Positions 9,640 through 18,248 of a stretch of 64,000 nucleotides of DNA are shown in pieces (the stretch's first letter is position 1; every line of letters begins with the position of its first letter). Source of the DNA: Paludibacter sp. GTDB taxonomy: Bacteria; Bacteroidota; Bacteroidia; Bacteroidales; Paludibacteraceae. The notes under the pieces were generated by a model. That model was not told the DNA's origin. It ran no database searches and was given only the letters and a program-made list of their open reading frames with translations. The DNA lies in the NCBI GenBank assembly GCA_031292575.1, contig JARLGX010000035.1:1-64000 (forward strand). The letters are read 5' to 3'. The translations under genes were made by a program, and so were the position numbers.

Positions 9640-10350
9640 ATGGTAGCATTTAAACGCATTTTGCTGAAACTGAGCGGCGAATCGCTTATGGGCGAAAAAC
9701 AATACGGTATCGATGAGAAACGATTGGGAGAATATGCATCCCAAATTGCCGAAATTGCCGGATTGGGTGTGCAGGTTGGCATCGTTATTGGCGGTGGAAA
9801 TATCTTTCGGGGACTGAGTGGAACGTCCAAGGGTTTCGACCGTGTTCAGGGCGACCAAATGGGCATGTTGGCTACGGTGATTAATAGTTTGGCATTAAAT
9901 TCTGCTTTGCAAGCCTCAGGGGTAAAATCGCGCGTACTCACTGCTATCCGGATGGAACCGATAGGCGAATTTTACAGCAAACAAAAAGCAGTGACTTTTC
10001 TGGAACAAGGCGAAATAGTCATACTTTCGGCCGGTACGGGTAATCCATTCTTTACAACTGATACAGGTTCTTCACTTCGAGCCATCGAAATTGAAGCCGA
10101 TGTGATGCTGAAAGGTACCCGCGTGGATGGAATTTATACTGCCGATCCCGAAAAAGACAAAACTGCTACCAAGTTCGACGAAATTACCTACGACGAAATT
10201 TATAATCGGAACCTGAAAGTGATGGACTTAACTGCCACCACCATGTGCAAAGAAAACAATATGCCTATTTATGTTTTTGATATGGATACGGTTGGCAATC
10301 TGAAAAAGGTGATACTGGGCGAAAAAATAGGAACTTTAGTGAAAAATTAG
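9640..10350 (+). CDS. pyrH: UMP kinase
   Basis: Phosphorylates UMP to UDP in pyrimidine nucleotide synthesis; cytosolic homohexamer of the amino-acid-kinase fold. From the chosen ATG the protein has 236 residues, the usual length. Visible motifs are LLKLSGESL at the start, VIGGGNIFRG in the nucleotide-binding region, and the late GTRVDGIYTADPEKD. The next gene, frr, is the common Bacteroidota neighbour. The start was chosen from the promoter position and because VAFKRILLKLSGE is the normal N-terminus. Confidence 0.97.
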   Translation: MVAFKRILLKLSGESLMGEKQYGIDEKRLGEYASQIAEIAGLGVQVGIVIGGGNIFRGLSGTSKGFDRVQGDQMGMLATVINSLALNSALQASGVKSRVLTAIRMEPIGEFYSKQKAVTFLEQGEIVILSAGTGNPFFTTDTGSSLRAIEIEADVMLKGTRVDGIYTADPEKDKTATKFDEITYDEIYNRNLKVMDLTATTMCKENNMPIYVFDMDTVGNLKKVILGEKIGTLVKN

Positions 10351-10460
10351 TTCATAGGGTGAAAAGTTTTTAAAGTTGAAAGTCAGTTTTGATAAACTTT
10401 ACAAACTCTTCTACTTCACAAACATTGAACTTTACAACTTTATAAACTCAAAAATATATT

Positions 10461-11021
10461 ATGCAAGACATTAAACCAATACTGACACACGCCGAAGACA
10501 ATATGGAAGCAACTGTGTTGTTTTTGGACGAAGCATTGGCGCACATCCGTGCAGGAAAAGCCAATGTGCGGATTTTAGATGGTGTAAAAGTAGAATATTA
10601 CGGAGCACATGTGCCCGTTTCGAATGTAGCTACCATTACGACTCCCGATGCTAAAACTATTAGCATTCAACCGTATGAAAAAGCGTTGATTTCGATTATT
10701 GAAAAAGCAATTTTAAATTCGGATGTTGGTATCACGCCAATGAACAACGGTGAAACAATTCGATTGGGCATTCCGCCACTTACCGAAGATCGCCGTCGGC
10801 AACTGGCCAAGCAATCTAAAGCTGAATGCGAAGAATCAAAAATCAGCGTTCGTAATGCACGCAGGGATGCTATTGAACATTTAAAAAAGTTAGTAAAAGA
10901 AGGGCTTCCGGAAGATTTGGAAAAAGACGCAGAATCAAGCGTTCAAAAAATTCACGACAAGTATATTAAAAGAATTGATGACTTGTACCTGGCAAAGGAA
11001 AAGGAAATTATGACGGTTTAA
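10461..11021 (+). CDS. frr: Ribosome recycling factor
   Basis: Splits the post-termination ribosome together with EF-G so that subunits can be reused. The 186-residue length is standard. Recognisable segments are the N-terminal helix with the [19 protein letters not shown] region, [20 protein letters not shown] in the beta domain, and [33 protein letters not shown] in part at the hinge and long helix. It lies 110 bp after pyrH and is followed by a terminator. Confidence 0.97.
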   Translation: MQDIKPILTHAEDNMEATVLFLDEALAHIRAGKANVRILDGVKVEYYGAHVPVSNVATITTPDAKTISIQPYEKALISIIEKAILNSDVGITPMNNGETIRLGIPPLTEDRRRQLAKQSKAECEESKISVRNARRDAIEHLKKLVKEGLPEDLEKDAESSVQKIHDKYIKRIDDLYLAKEKEIMTV

Positions 11022-11055
11022 AATAACTCATAATGATTATACAGTAAAAATAGAT

Positions 11056-11094
11056 CAGTCATCTCATGTTTGATGGGATGACTGAAGTTTTTTT
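11056..11094 (+). terminator. Terminator after frr
   Basis: Stem cagtcatctcat (11056-11067) with atgggatgactg (11073-11084), one mismatch, then aagttttttt. It separates frr from rsgA, which starts only a few bases later. Confidence 0.75.
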
Positions 11095-11100
11095 AATCTC

Positions 11101-12024
11101 ATGGTTGGATTAGTAGTTAAAAATACAGGCAGTTGGTATCAGGTAAAAACTGACGCAGGCGAATTATTTGAATGCAAAATAAAAGGACATTTTCGCATGC
11201 AGGAAATTCGTAGTACCAATCCTATTGCCGTAGGCGACATAGTGGAGTTTGAGAAAAATGCCGACGGAACTGCCATGATTCACGCTATCAGCGATCGGCG
11301 AAATTATATTGTTCGTCGTTCGTCAAACCTTTCCAAGCATTCACAAATATTGGCGGCTAATCTTGACTTGGTGGCTTTAATTGTAACCATTAACTATCCA
11401 GAAACATCGACGGTTTTTATAGATCGGTTTTTGGCTACGGCCGAAGCATATCGTGTTCCGGTTTGCCTTGTTTTCAATAAAACAGACCGATATTCCGAAT
11501 CGGAAAAAGAATATCTTGGAAAATTGGAAAGTCTGTATGCTTCGTTGGATTATCCGGTTTTTAAAATATCGGCTTTGTTGTCCGAAAATATTACAGATTT
11601 AATGGTTTTCCTGAGTAATAAAACAACTCTTTTTTCAGGAAATTCAGGCGTAGGTAAATCAACGTTGATAAATGCTATTGCACCCCATTCGCTGGCCAAA
11701 ACAGGTGAAATATCTTCGTATCACAACAAAGGAATGCACACAACCACGTTTTCGGAGATGTTTGAATTGATTTCAGGCGGTCATATTATCGATACTCCGG
11801 GGATTAAGGGATTTGGAACTATCGACATGGAAGAGGCTGAAATTGGTCATTATTTCAAAGAGATTTTTAAATTTTCTAAAAAATGCAAGTTTGCGAATTG
11901 TAGCCATGTGCATGAGCCTGAATGTGCTGTTTTAAAAGCGGTAGATGAGCAGACTATCAGTTTATCGCGTTATCAGAGTTACATAAGTGTGTTGAAAGAC
12001 TGTAAGGAAGGAAAATATAGATAA
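11101..12024 (+). CDS. rsgA: Small-subunit ribosome-maturation GTPase RsgA
   Basis: Circularly permuted GTPase that checks late 30S subunit maturation. The 307 residues contain an N-terminal OB-fold and GTPase motifs in permuted order: NKTD (126-129), GNSGVGKS (180-187) and DTPG (231-234). A C-terminal zinc site uses Cys262, Cys267, His269 and Cys275. The gene begins directly after the frr terminator and no clear TAnnTTTG box is visible, so read-through or an atypical promoter may feed it. Confidence 0.95.
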   Translation: MVGLVVKNTGSWYQVKTDAGELFECKIKGHFRMQEIRSTNPIAVGDIVEFEKNADGTAMIHAISDRRNYIVRRSSNLSKHSQILAANLDLVALIVTINYPETSTVFIDRFLATAEAYRVPVCLVFNKTDRYSESEKEYLGKLESLYASLDYPVFKISALLSENITDLMVFLSNKTTLFSGNSGVGKSTLINAIAPHSLAKTGEISSYHNKGMHTTTFSEMFELISGGHIIDTPGIKGFGTIDMEEAEIGHYFKEIFKFSKKCKFANCSHVHEPECAVLKAVDEQTISLSRYQSYISVLKDCKEGKYR

Positions 12025-12092
12025 AATGAATATTATTGCACTTTTAACTATCAATTTATTGCAAATATTGAGCAAATTACAAAAATATTAAA

Positions 12093-12100
12093 TACATTTG
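12093..12100 (+). promoter_or_regulatory. Promoter -7 box of the Lrp-family gene
   Basis: TACATTTG fits TAnnTTTG, about 58 bp before the chosen start codon. Confidence 0.5.
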
Positions 12101-12157
12101 CATTATATTATTACATTTAAACCCCAATAGACTAATATTAAGGAAAAATTGAATATT

Positions 12158-12658
12158 ATGGCACAACATCAAATAGATAGATTAGATAAAAAAATTCTTC
12201 AACTTATTTCACAGGATGCTCGAATCCCATTTTTGGAAGTGGCGCGAGAATGTAATGTCTCCGGAGCAGCAATTCATCAGCGCATTCAAAAACTTCGTAA
12301 TACCGGAATTATTAAAGGTTCTGAGTTTGTTATTGATACATACAAGGTTGGTTTTCAAACTTGTGCTTATATAGGAATCACTTTAAGTGATATCAAAATG
12401 TTTAATGCTGTGGTTGAGGAGCTTAAAAAGGTCCCTGAAGTAGTTGAATGTCATTATGCAACCGGAAAGTATTCGATGTTCGTAAAGATTTATGCTAAAG
12501 ATAACCGTCATTTGCTACAAATTATTTTGGAACATCTAACTCTTATTCCGGGAATTGCTCACACCGAGACATTCCAAATTTCGTTGGATGAAATTTTCCG
12601 TCGCCAACTTTCTGTTTTTGAAATTGATTCAACAATTGATGTTATAGACGAAGAGTAA
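12158..12658 (+). CDS. Lrp/AsnC-family transcriptional regulator
   Basis: Feast-famine regulator that senses amino acids. The 166-residue protein has an N-terminal helix-turn-helix (IDRLDKKILQLISQDARIPFLEVARECNVSG in part) and a C-terminal RAM/ligand domain (YIGITLSDIKMF, VPEVVECHYATGKYSMFVKI). An in-frame TTG lies three codons upstream, but the ATG at 12158 gives the standard MAQHQIDRLD start. It is a single-gene unit ending in a strong bidirectional hairpin. The targets are not predictable from here. Confidence 0.92.
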   Translation: MAQHQIDRLDKKILQLISQDARIPFLEVARECNVSGAAIHQRIQKLRNTGIIKGSEFVIDTYKVGFQTCAYIGITLSDIKMFNAVVEELKKVPEVVECHYATGKYSMFVKIYAKDNRHLLQIILEHLTLIPGIAHTETFQISLDEIFRRQLSVFEIDSTIDVIDEE

Positions 12659-12680
12659 TTTTCTGTATCAAAACACATAA

Positions 12681-12717
12681 AAAAAGCTTCCAATGGATTA
12701 TCCGTTGGAAGCTTTTT
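12681..12717. terminator. Bidirectional terminator
   Basis: Perfect 17-bp stem with a 3-nt loop: aaaaagcttccaatgga (12681-12697) with tccgttggaagcttttt (12701-12717), flanked by A and T runs. It serves the Lrp gene on plus and the lipoprotein gene on minus. Confidence 0.85.
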
Positions 12718-12732
12718 CTTATCCAGGTTTCG

Positions 12733-13875
12733 TCAATATCTGCTATGTGCTGAACGAATATAAGAAACCGCCTGAGAATAAATAGGTTTTGTGAATTCGA
12801 TAAACAGATCTTGATCTGAAGGTGGAGTTTGCGGCTCGCGGTTACACATTTTCTTTTGCTCATTATCCAACGCACGGTCGTCGCCTTTGAACTTTGCCCA
12901 GTTTGTATTCCAAACATAATTTCCTGCGAAATTCTGTTGTTGAATTACCTGATTATTTTGGGCATCGATAATACGTAAACTTAAAATACCGCCCGAGCTG
13001 ATTTCCCTATGGAAAGTTGTCAGCCTTGCTTTTACGGTGTTGTATGAGTTGTAAATTTTGCCTTCAACCTTAACTGTTCCCACAATTACACTATCACGTG
13101 TATATTCTGCAGTATTGGTTGATTCGTGAACATCTCCAACCGAAAAATCTTCAAAGTTCAATGCAATATATTGATGAGGGTTGTTCATATTTTCTTTTCT
13201 GGCTTCTTCCGGCGTATAATATCGCACAAAACGGTTTTGAGCATTTTGACGTATTTCTGCTAGTAAATTGTTGTAAAAGAAGTCGGCTGAATACTGAAAA
13301 TTCGCATTGGTATAGGGTCTTTGAACAATTACCCGAAGCGTGGCATAAAACTTAGATTCGTTGATTTTATTCAATACATCTTTGTAACCATTGACGTATC
13401 TATTTGCATTTTGAAAGTATTGATAGGCTACTCTGGCCTGATCTAATGTGCCAATGCCCAATGCCTTAGTTCCCAGCTCGTATGCCTGATCGGCAGCGAG
13501 TTGTTTGGCCTTGCTCAGTTCAGCAATATATTCAGTGGGGTGGGGAATAAGTTCCAACGCTTTCGGACAATTATAAATCTGATTAGCCAATTGATTCAAT
13601 CTATCATATTGATAAACTGAAACATCATATTTATCCGATCCGTTGGCAATCAATGCATTGTCAATCTCACGTTGAGCAGCTTGCTGAGCTAACGGATACG
13701 AACTCACAAGTACGGATTGTGCCTTTGTGTTTTTAGGACTGGAACGTAATCGGTCAATAGATTCAAGGCAAGCTTTGTAATAATCTCCGTGTTGGTATGA
13801 TTTACTTCCTGTAGAACAAGAAGTTACGGAAATAATAACTGAACAAAACAGGAGAAATGGATAGAGTTTTTTCAT
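12733..13875 (-). CDS. Lipoprotein of unknown function
   Basis: I do not recognise a named family. The 380 residues begin MKKLYPFLLFCSV and have a lipobox VTSC near Cys20, so it is a lipoprotein. The first 200 residues are helical with repeated Ala/Gln/Tyr-rich segments resembling tetratricopeptide helices (KACLESIDRLRSSPKN, QAYELGTKALG, ARVAYQYFQNANRY). The second half is beta-rich. An upstream in-frame Met exists, but the leader only makes sense from this start. It lies 40 bp after argS on the same strand and may be co-transcribed. Confidence 0.7.
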   Translation of the reverse strand: MKKLYPFLLFCSVIISVTSCSTGSKSYQHGDYYKACLESIDRLRSSPKNTKAQSVLVSSYPLAQQAAQREIDNALIANGSDKYDVSVYQYDRLNQLANQIYNCPKALELIPHPTEYIAELSKAKQLAADQAYELGTKALGIGTLDQARVAYQYFQNANRYVNGYKDVLNKINESKFYATLRVIVQRPYTNANFQYSADFFYNNLLAEIRQNAQNRFVRYYTPEEARKENMNNPHQYIALNFEDFSVGDVHESTNTAEYTRDSVIVGTVKVEGKIYNSYNTVKARLTTFHREISSGGILSLRIIDAQNNQVIQQQNFAGNYVWNTNWAKFKGDDRALDNEQKKMCNREPQTPPSDQDLFIEFTKPIYSQAVSYIRSAHSRY

Positions 13876-13915
13876 ATCAACATAGTAAATGTAAATGAAT
13901 AAATGGTAAATAGTT

Positions 13916-15709
13916 TTACATTCTTTCTGGTACATCAATTCCCAATAATCCCATTCCGGTTTTAATTACGGATGCTATTGATTCGGAAAGTACCAGTCTG
14001 AATTGTTTTATATTTGGATTTTCTTCTTTCAAAATGGAGAAATCGTGATAAAACTGGTTGTACTCTTTTACTAATTCATAAATATAATTGGCAATTAATG
14101 CCGGGCTAAATTCTTCTCCGGCTTGATTAACAACTGTTGGAAATTCGGTAAGTAGCTGAATCAGATAGCTTTCTTTTTCTGAGATTTCGAGCTGAGTATC
14201 ACTTAACCTGCTAAATTCGAGACCCTGTTCTATTGCCTTGCGCAAAACGGATTTAATACGGGCATGTGTATATTGAATAAACGGACCAGTGTTACCATTA
14301 AAATCAATCGATTCTTTTGGGTTAAAAGTCATGTTTTTGCGTGGGTCGACTTTTAGGATGAAGTATTTTAACGATCCAAGCCCAACCATGCGTACAATGG
14401 TTTCAATTTCATCGGGTGTACAATTATCTAATTTTCCTAGTTCTTGCGAAGTTTCGCGGGCTGTTTCAATCATTTCGTCCATCAAATCATCGGCATCCAC
14501 CACAGTGCCTTCACGGCTTTTCATTTTTCCTTCGGGAAGTTCTACCATACCGTATGAAAAGTGTACCAGGCTTTTACCCCATTCAAAACCAAGCTTATCG
14601 AGCAGGATTGATAAAACCTGAAAATGGTAGTTTTGCTCATTTCCAACAACATATACCATCTTATTGATTGGGTAATCGTCGTAACGAAGTTTAGCAGTTC
14701 CAATATCCTGAGTCATGTAAACCGATGTCCCATCAGCACGCAATAATAGTTTCTCATCCAGACCATCACCGGTCAAATCAGCCCAAACCGAACCATCCTC
14801 GCGTCGATAAAACGCGCCACTTGCCAAGCCTTCTTCTACTTTTTCTTTCCCTTCGAGGTACGTTTCCGATTCATAATAAATCTTGTCAAAACTTACGCCC
14901 ATTTGTTTGTAAGTTTTATCAAAACCTGTATAAACCCAGCCGTTCATGGTTTGCCACAATTGCCGTACTTCAGGTTCGTTATTTTCCCATGCAAGGAGCA
15001 TTTTTTGAGCGTCAAGAATAAGCGGAGTTGATTTTTTTGCGTCTTCTTCGGACATTCCTTTATCCATTAGCTCTTTGATTTCAGCTTTGTAAGCTTTATC
15101 AAAAATCACATAGTATTTTCCAACTAGATGGTCGCCTTTCAAACCTGAACTTTCGGGGGTTTCGCCGTTTCCAAAAAGTTTCCATGCTAGCATAGATTTG
15201 CAAATATGAATGCCACGATCGTTCACAATATTGGTTTTCACCACTTTCCAACCGTTGGCTTTTTGAATTTCGGCAATGCTGTGTCCGAGTAAATTGTTGC
15301 GTATATGTCCTAAATGGAGTGGTTTATTGGTGTTTGGCGATGAATATTCAATCATCATTAATTCCGAACTTTCTGTAACAGGTTTTATCCCGAAATTACT
15401 GTCTGAATGAATTTCATTCAGGGTTTCGAGCCAGTAATTTTTGCTGATACTCAAATTTAGAAAGCCTTTGATAACATTGTATTTTGAAACAACAGGATTA
15501 TTTTGAAGAAGGAATTCTCCAATTTCTTGTCCGGTTTGTTCGGGTGATTTGCGTGCTGCTTTTACAAATGGAAATATTACAACAGTGAGTTCGCCTTCGA
15601 ATTCTTTCTTTGTTTTTTGAAGTTGTATTTGATTAACCTCAGTTTCCATACCATAAAGAGTTTTTACGGCATCGGCTACTACGGCACTAAGAATTGTCTC
15701 TAAATTCAT
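13916..15709 (-). CDS. argS: Arginyl-tRNA synthetase
   Basis: Class I aminoacyl-tRNA synthetase charging tRNA-Arg. From the chosen start (MNLETIL) it has 597 residues. The HIGH-type motif is HLGH (132-135) after SSPNTNKPL, and the KMSKS-type motif is seen as EGKMKSREGTVV. The C-terminal DALR anticodon-binding domain ends in GMGLLGIDVPERM, typical of the family. A longer reading frame extends 35 codons upstream, but a promoter box lies inside that extension, so the shorter start is right. Confidence 0.97.
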   Translation of the reverse strand: MNLETILSAVVADAVKTLYGMETEVNQIQLQKTKKEFEGELTVVIFPFVKAARKSPEQTGQEIGEFLLQNNPVVSKYNVIKGFLNLSISKNYWLETLNEIHSDSNFGIKPVTESSELMMIEYSSPNTNKPLHLGHIRNNLLGHSIAEIQKANGWKVVKTNIVNDRGIHICKSMLAWKLFGNGETPESSGLKGDHLVGKYYVIFDKAYKAEIKELMDKGMSEEDAKKSTPLILDAQKMLLAWENNEPEVRQLWQTMNGWVYTGFDKTYKQMGVSFDKIYYESETYLEGKEKVEEGLASGAFYRREDGSVWADLTGDGLDEKLLLRADGTSVYMTQDIGTAKLRYDDYPINKMVYVVGNEQNYHFQVLSILLDKLGFEWGKSLVHFSYGMVELPEGKMKSREGTVVDADDLMDEMIETARETSQELGKLDNCTPDEIETIVRMVGLGSLKYFILKVDPRKNMTFNPKESIDFNGNTGPFIQYTHARIKSVLRKAIEQGLEFSRLSDTQLEISEKESYLIQLLTEFPTVVNQAGEEFSPALIANYIYELVKEYNQFYHDFSILKEENPNIKQFRLVLSESIASVIKTGMGLLGIDVPERM

Positions 15710-15735
15710 GTTTCTTTGTTTTTTCTTTCGGAATG

Positions 15736-15743
15736 CAAAGATA
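15736..15743 (-). promoter_or_regulatory. argS promoter -7 box
   Basis: On the minus strand TATCTTTG, about 27 bp before the argS start codon; it fixes the start choice. Confidence 0.6.
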
Positions 15744-15814
15744 CAAAAATAAGTGATAAGTACTAAACTATTGTTTGGTAAGTAGGTAGGTGAATGCAGG
15801 AAAGGTAAAGACAA

Positions 15815-15847
15815 AACGTCTGTTTCTCATCTCGGGAAACAGACGTT
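15815..15847 (-). terminator. Terminator of the outer-membrane protein gene
   Basis: Perfect 12-bp stem aacgtctgtttc (15815-15826) with gaaacagacgtt (15836-15847). On the minus strand it is followed by ttgtctttacc, a moderate T tract. It lies 25 bp beyond the stop codon of the gene at 15872. Confidence 0.65.
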
Positions 15848-15871
15848 ATAATAGAAATATGGGCTTTGTAT

Positions 15872-16537
15872 TTAAAAGAATTTCCAGCCTAAAGAGATTA
15901 CAAAAGTATTGGCGGGGATGTTATCTATTGTTAAACTGCTAAGTTTGGTTTGATACATGTCGTTAATTATTTGATACCGTGCATCCAATGTAAACATTAA
16001 AACGTCTACGCCAACACCTGCTTCTAAACCTAATTGCGCAGCTTTAATGTCTTTAACTAACTGGTTTTGAGTTACTGAACCTCCTGTTGACAGGTTGCTA
16101 TAATCAAGGGAAGAACCTGCATTAAATCTTAGTTTTGGGCCGGCAAATACACGAAGATTTACCAGTTTCAAATCCAATAATTTATAGCCAAGCAACAATG
16201 GAACATCCAAGGTGCTGACATTTACCAATTTGTCAAACCTGACATTGTTTTTCAAAGCATCTTGAAATGAAATGGTGTAATCCTTTTTACCCATGTTGTA
16301 TAAAAATTCCGGTTCAAAATAAACCTTTTTGAGCCCTAACCGGAAAAATACACCAGCCTGAAAGCCGTTAGATAATTCAGATTTTACCGAATTCAGATTA
16401 TAATCACCGGTAGTAACTGAGCCTAAATTGTTTAGTCCAAGTGATGAGTTATAGCTTGCTTTAATACCAAAATTTAATTGTGCAAAAGCGGAAGTTACTG
16501 TAAGCAAAAGTACAGCTGCAAAAATGATTTTTTTCAT
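15872..16537 (-). CDS. Outer-membrane beta-barrel protein (PorT-like family)
   Basis: Predicted small outer-membrane barrel of the kind annotated as PorT or 'outer membrane beta-barrel 2' in Bacteroidota. The 221 residues have a signal peptide ending AFAQ near residue 20, then alternating strands with LNFGIKASYNSSLG, VYFEPEFLYN and LLGYKLLDLKLVNLRVFAGPKLRFN. It ends in VISLGWKFF, a barrel-terminal aromatic. It is not adjacent to the type IX secretion core, so a role in that system is not implied by context. Confidence 0.8.
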   Translation of the reverse strand: MKKIIFAAVLLLTVTSAFAQLNFGIKASYNSSLGLNNLGSVTTGDYNLNSVKSELSNGFQAGVFFRLGLKKVYFEPEFLYNMGKKDYTISFQDALKNNVRFDKLVNVSTLDVPLLLGYKLLDLKLVNLRVFAGPKLRFNAGSSLDYSNLSTGGSVTQNQLVKDIKAAQLGLEAGVGVDVLMFTLDARYQIINDMYQTKLSSLTIDNIPANTFVISLGWKFF

Positions 16538-16619
16538 ACACTTATTTTTTTATTTGGATTGCTTCTTTTGTTTATTAGTTGAAAACGCAGAATTAAGACA
16601 TTTGTTATAAAAATTCCAA

Positions 16620-17537
16620 TTAAAAACTAACCCACATAGGATTATATATTTTTATTTTTGCAGGATTGAATTTAAAATCTTCTTTGTTAGGAACTTGTAT
16701 GGTATATTCTTTGTTAGCTAAATTAGTTAATTTTCGATCTCGTAACCAGATATTAAAGTCTTTGAGTTGCGAATAGCTTATTCCATACTGTGCTGCCCAA
16801 ACCGTCCAATCTGCAACCGGACCTTTCACAATTACATTTTTTGTTCCAATTGTTTGATAAAACTCATCATGTTCAATGTTATAGCCAAATGCTTTTGGGT
16901 TTTGCAGAAATTGCTTCATGGCCAAAATTCGGAAGACATAACGACTGCTTTCTGATGTCAACAACATATCGAAGGAATTGTCAACTTGCTGATTTTCTTT
17001 TTCATTCGAAATTCTTCCCATTCCTGCGTTATATGAAGCCGCCACTGTTGTCCAGTTTTTATATTTTGCATAAGCACTTTTAAAAAATTGACAGGCAGCT
17101 TCGGTGGATTTCTCAATATTGTAGCGTTCATCCACTTCATCATTCACTTCCAAACCAAACTGTTGTGCTGTTTTGGGCATCAGTTGCCAAAGTCCTGCTG
17201 CCTGAGCACCCGAAATAGCTCGTGGTTCCAGATTACTTTCTATTACAGCCAGATATTTAAAATCATCAGGTACACCATTTTCTTTTAATATTGGCTCGAT
17301 AATTGGGAAATACCGATTTGCACGTTTAATAATCATAAAGCTTAAAGATTGTTGGTATGCTATGATAATTTGTTCACGGTCAAAACGTTCACGCATATCA
17401 TAACGCTCCAGTGAAATGGCTTGGCCGGCAAATTCTGTTTTTGCCGGAATTGGGAACGAATAAAATGGTTCAACAGAAAATACAGATGTACTTAAACAAG
17501 CAAAAAACATCAACAGTAAAATGGATTTTTTCCTCAT
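16620..17537 (-). CDS. Periplasmic lytic transglycosylase (SLT family)
   Basis: Cleaves peptidoglycan glycan strands with formation of a 1,6-anhydro end. From the chosen start the protein has 305 residues with a signal peptide (MRKKSILLLMFFACLSTSVFS in part). The catalytic glutamate is Glu100 in VIESNLEP, followed by GLWQLMP (115-121) and the VAASYNAGMGRI motif, all standard for SLT domains. No LysM repeats are seen; the C-terminus has a short WTVWAAQYGISYSQLKDFN segment that resembles a single degenerate one. It is divergent from coaD. Confidence 0.9.
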   Translation of the reverse strand: MRKKSILLLMFFACLSTSVFSVEPFYSFPIPAKTEFAGQAISLERYDMRERFDREQIIIAYQQSLSFMIIKRANRYFPIIEPILKENGVPDDFKYLAVIESNLEPRAISGAQAAGLWQLMPKTAQQFGLEVNDEVDERYNIEKSTEAACQFFKSAYAKYKNWTTVAASYNAGMGRISNEKENQQVDNSFDMLLTSESSRYVFRILAMKQFLQNPKAFGYNIEHDEFYQTIGTKNVIVKGPVADWTVWAAQYGISYSQLKDFNIWLRDRKLTNLANKEYTIQVPNKEDFKFNPAKIKIYNPMWVSF

Positions 17538-17577
17538 CTTTTTATTTATTTTTTGAAATTTGACTTTTTGAATACTG

Positions 17578-17585
17578 CAAAGGTA
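17578..17585 (-). promoter_or_regulatory. Lytic transglycosylase promoter -7 box
   Basis: Minus-strand TACCTTTG, about 40 bp before the start codon; divergent from the coaD promoter. Confidence 0.55.
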
Positions 17586-17667
17586 GTGATATGAGAGAAA
17601 TATTGAATGAAAAATTAAAAAAATCAAAGATAACATTCAGTTTTTAAATCTCGAAGTTAAATTTACC

Positions 17668-17675
17668 TATCTTTG
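17668..17675 (+). promoter_or_regulatory. coaD promoter -7 box
   Basis: TATCTTTG at 17668-17675, 60 bp before the coaD ATG. Confidence 0.6.
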
Positions 17676-17734
17676 TAGATGCTTTTTCAAAGTGATTGTT
17701 TTTATATAAATTGAACCAGAACATAATTAAAAGT

Positions 17735-18187
17735 ATGAGAAGAGCCATTTTCCCCGGAACATTCGATCCGTTTACAATCGGACATTATGGTATTGTACAG
17801 CGAGGACTCTCGTTTTTTGATGAAATAGTAATTGGAATAGGTCAGAATCAGGCAAAGAAAACTTTGTTTTCGGAAGAAAAGCGTATTGACATAATTCAAC
17901 AAGCGTTTAAAGATGAACCAAGAGTGAAAGTAGCTACCTACAATAGTTTGACGGTTGATTTTGCGCTTTCGGTCGAAGCGGATTTTGTTTTAAGAGGCTT
18001 ACGCTCGGTCAGTGATTTTGAATACGAACGTACTATTGCCGATGCAAACAAAAAACTTACAGGAATAGAAACTGTTATACTTTTCACGGAATCACAATAT
18101 TCTTTTATTTCATCAACGGTAACGCGCGATTTAATTGCTTTTGGCAAAGATATTTCAGCTTTTTTACCGCCCAATGTAAAGCTCTGA
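17735..18187 (+). CDS. coaD: Pantetheine-phosphate adenylyltransferase
   Basis: Transfers AMP from ATP to 4'-phosphopantetheine to make dephospho-CoA. The 150 residues show the nucleotidyltransferase motif FPGTFDPFTIGH with T/HxGH at residues 14-17, and the ISSTVTR motif late in the protein, both diagnostic. The start at MRRAIFPGTF is the normal one; the reading frame is open 13 codons further upstream without support. The S41 protease gene follows 61 bp downstream, probably in the same transcript. Confidence 0.96.
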   Translation: MRRAIFPGTFDPFTIGHYGIVQRGLSFFDEIVIGIGQNQAKKTLFSEEKRIDIIQQAFKDEPRVKVATYNSLTVDFALSVEADFVLRGLRSVSDFEYERTIADANKKLTGIETVILFTESQYSFISSTVTRDLIAFGKDISAFLPPNVKL

Positions 18188-18248
18188 TTGACAGAGTTAG
18201 TTGTAAATTTTAAATTCAAAATATATCGTATTTATAAACCAACAATAT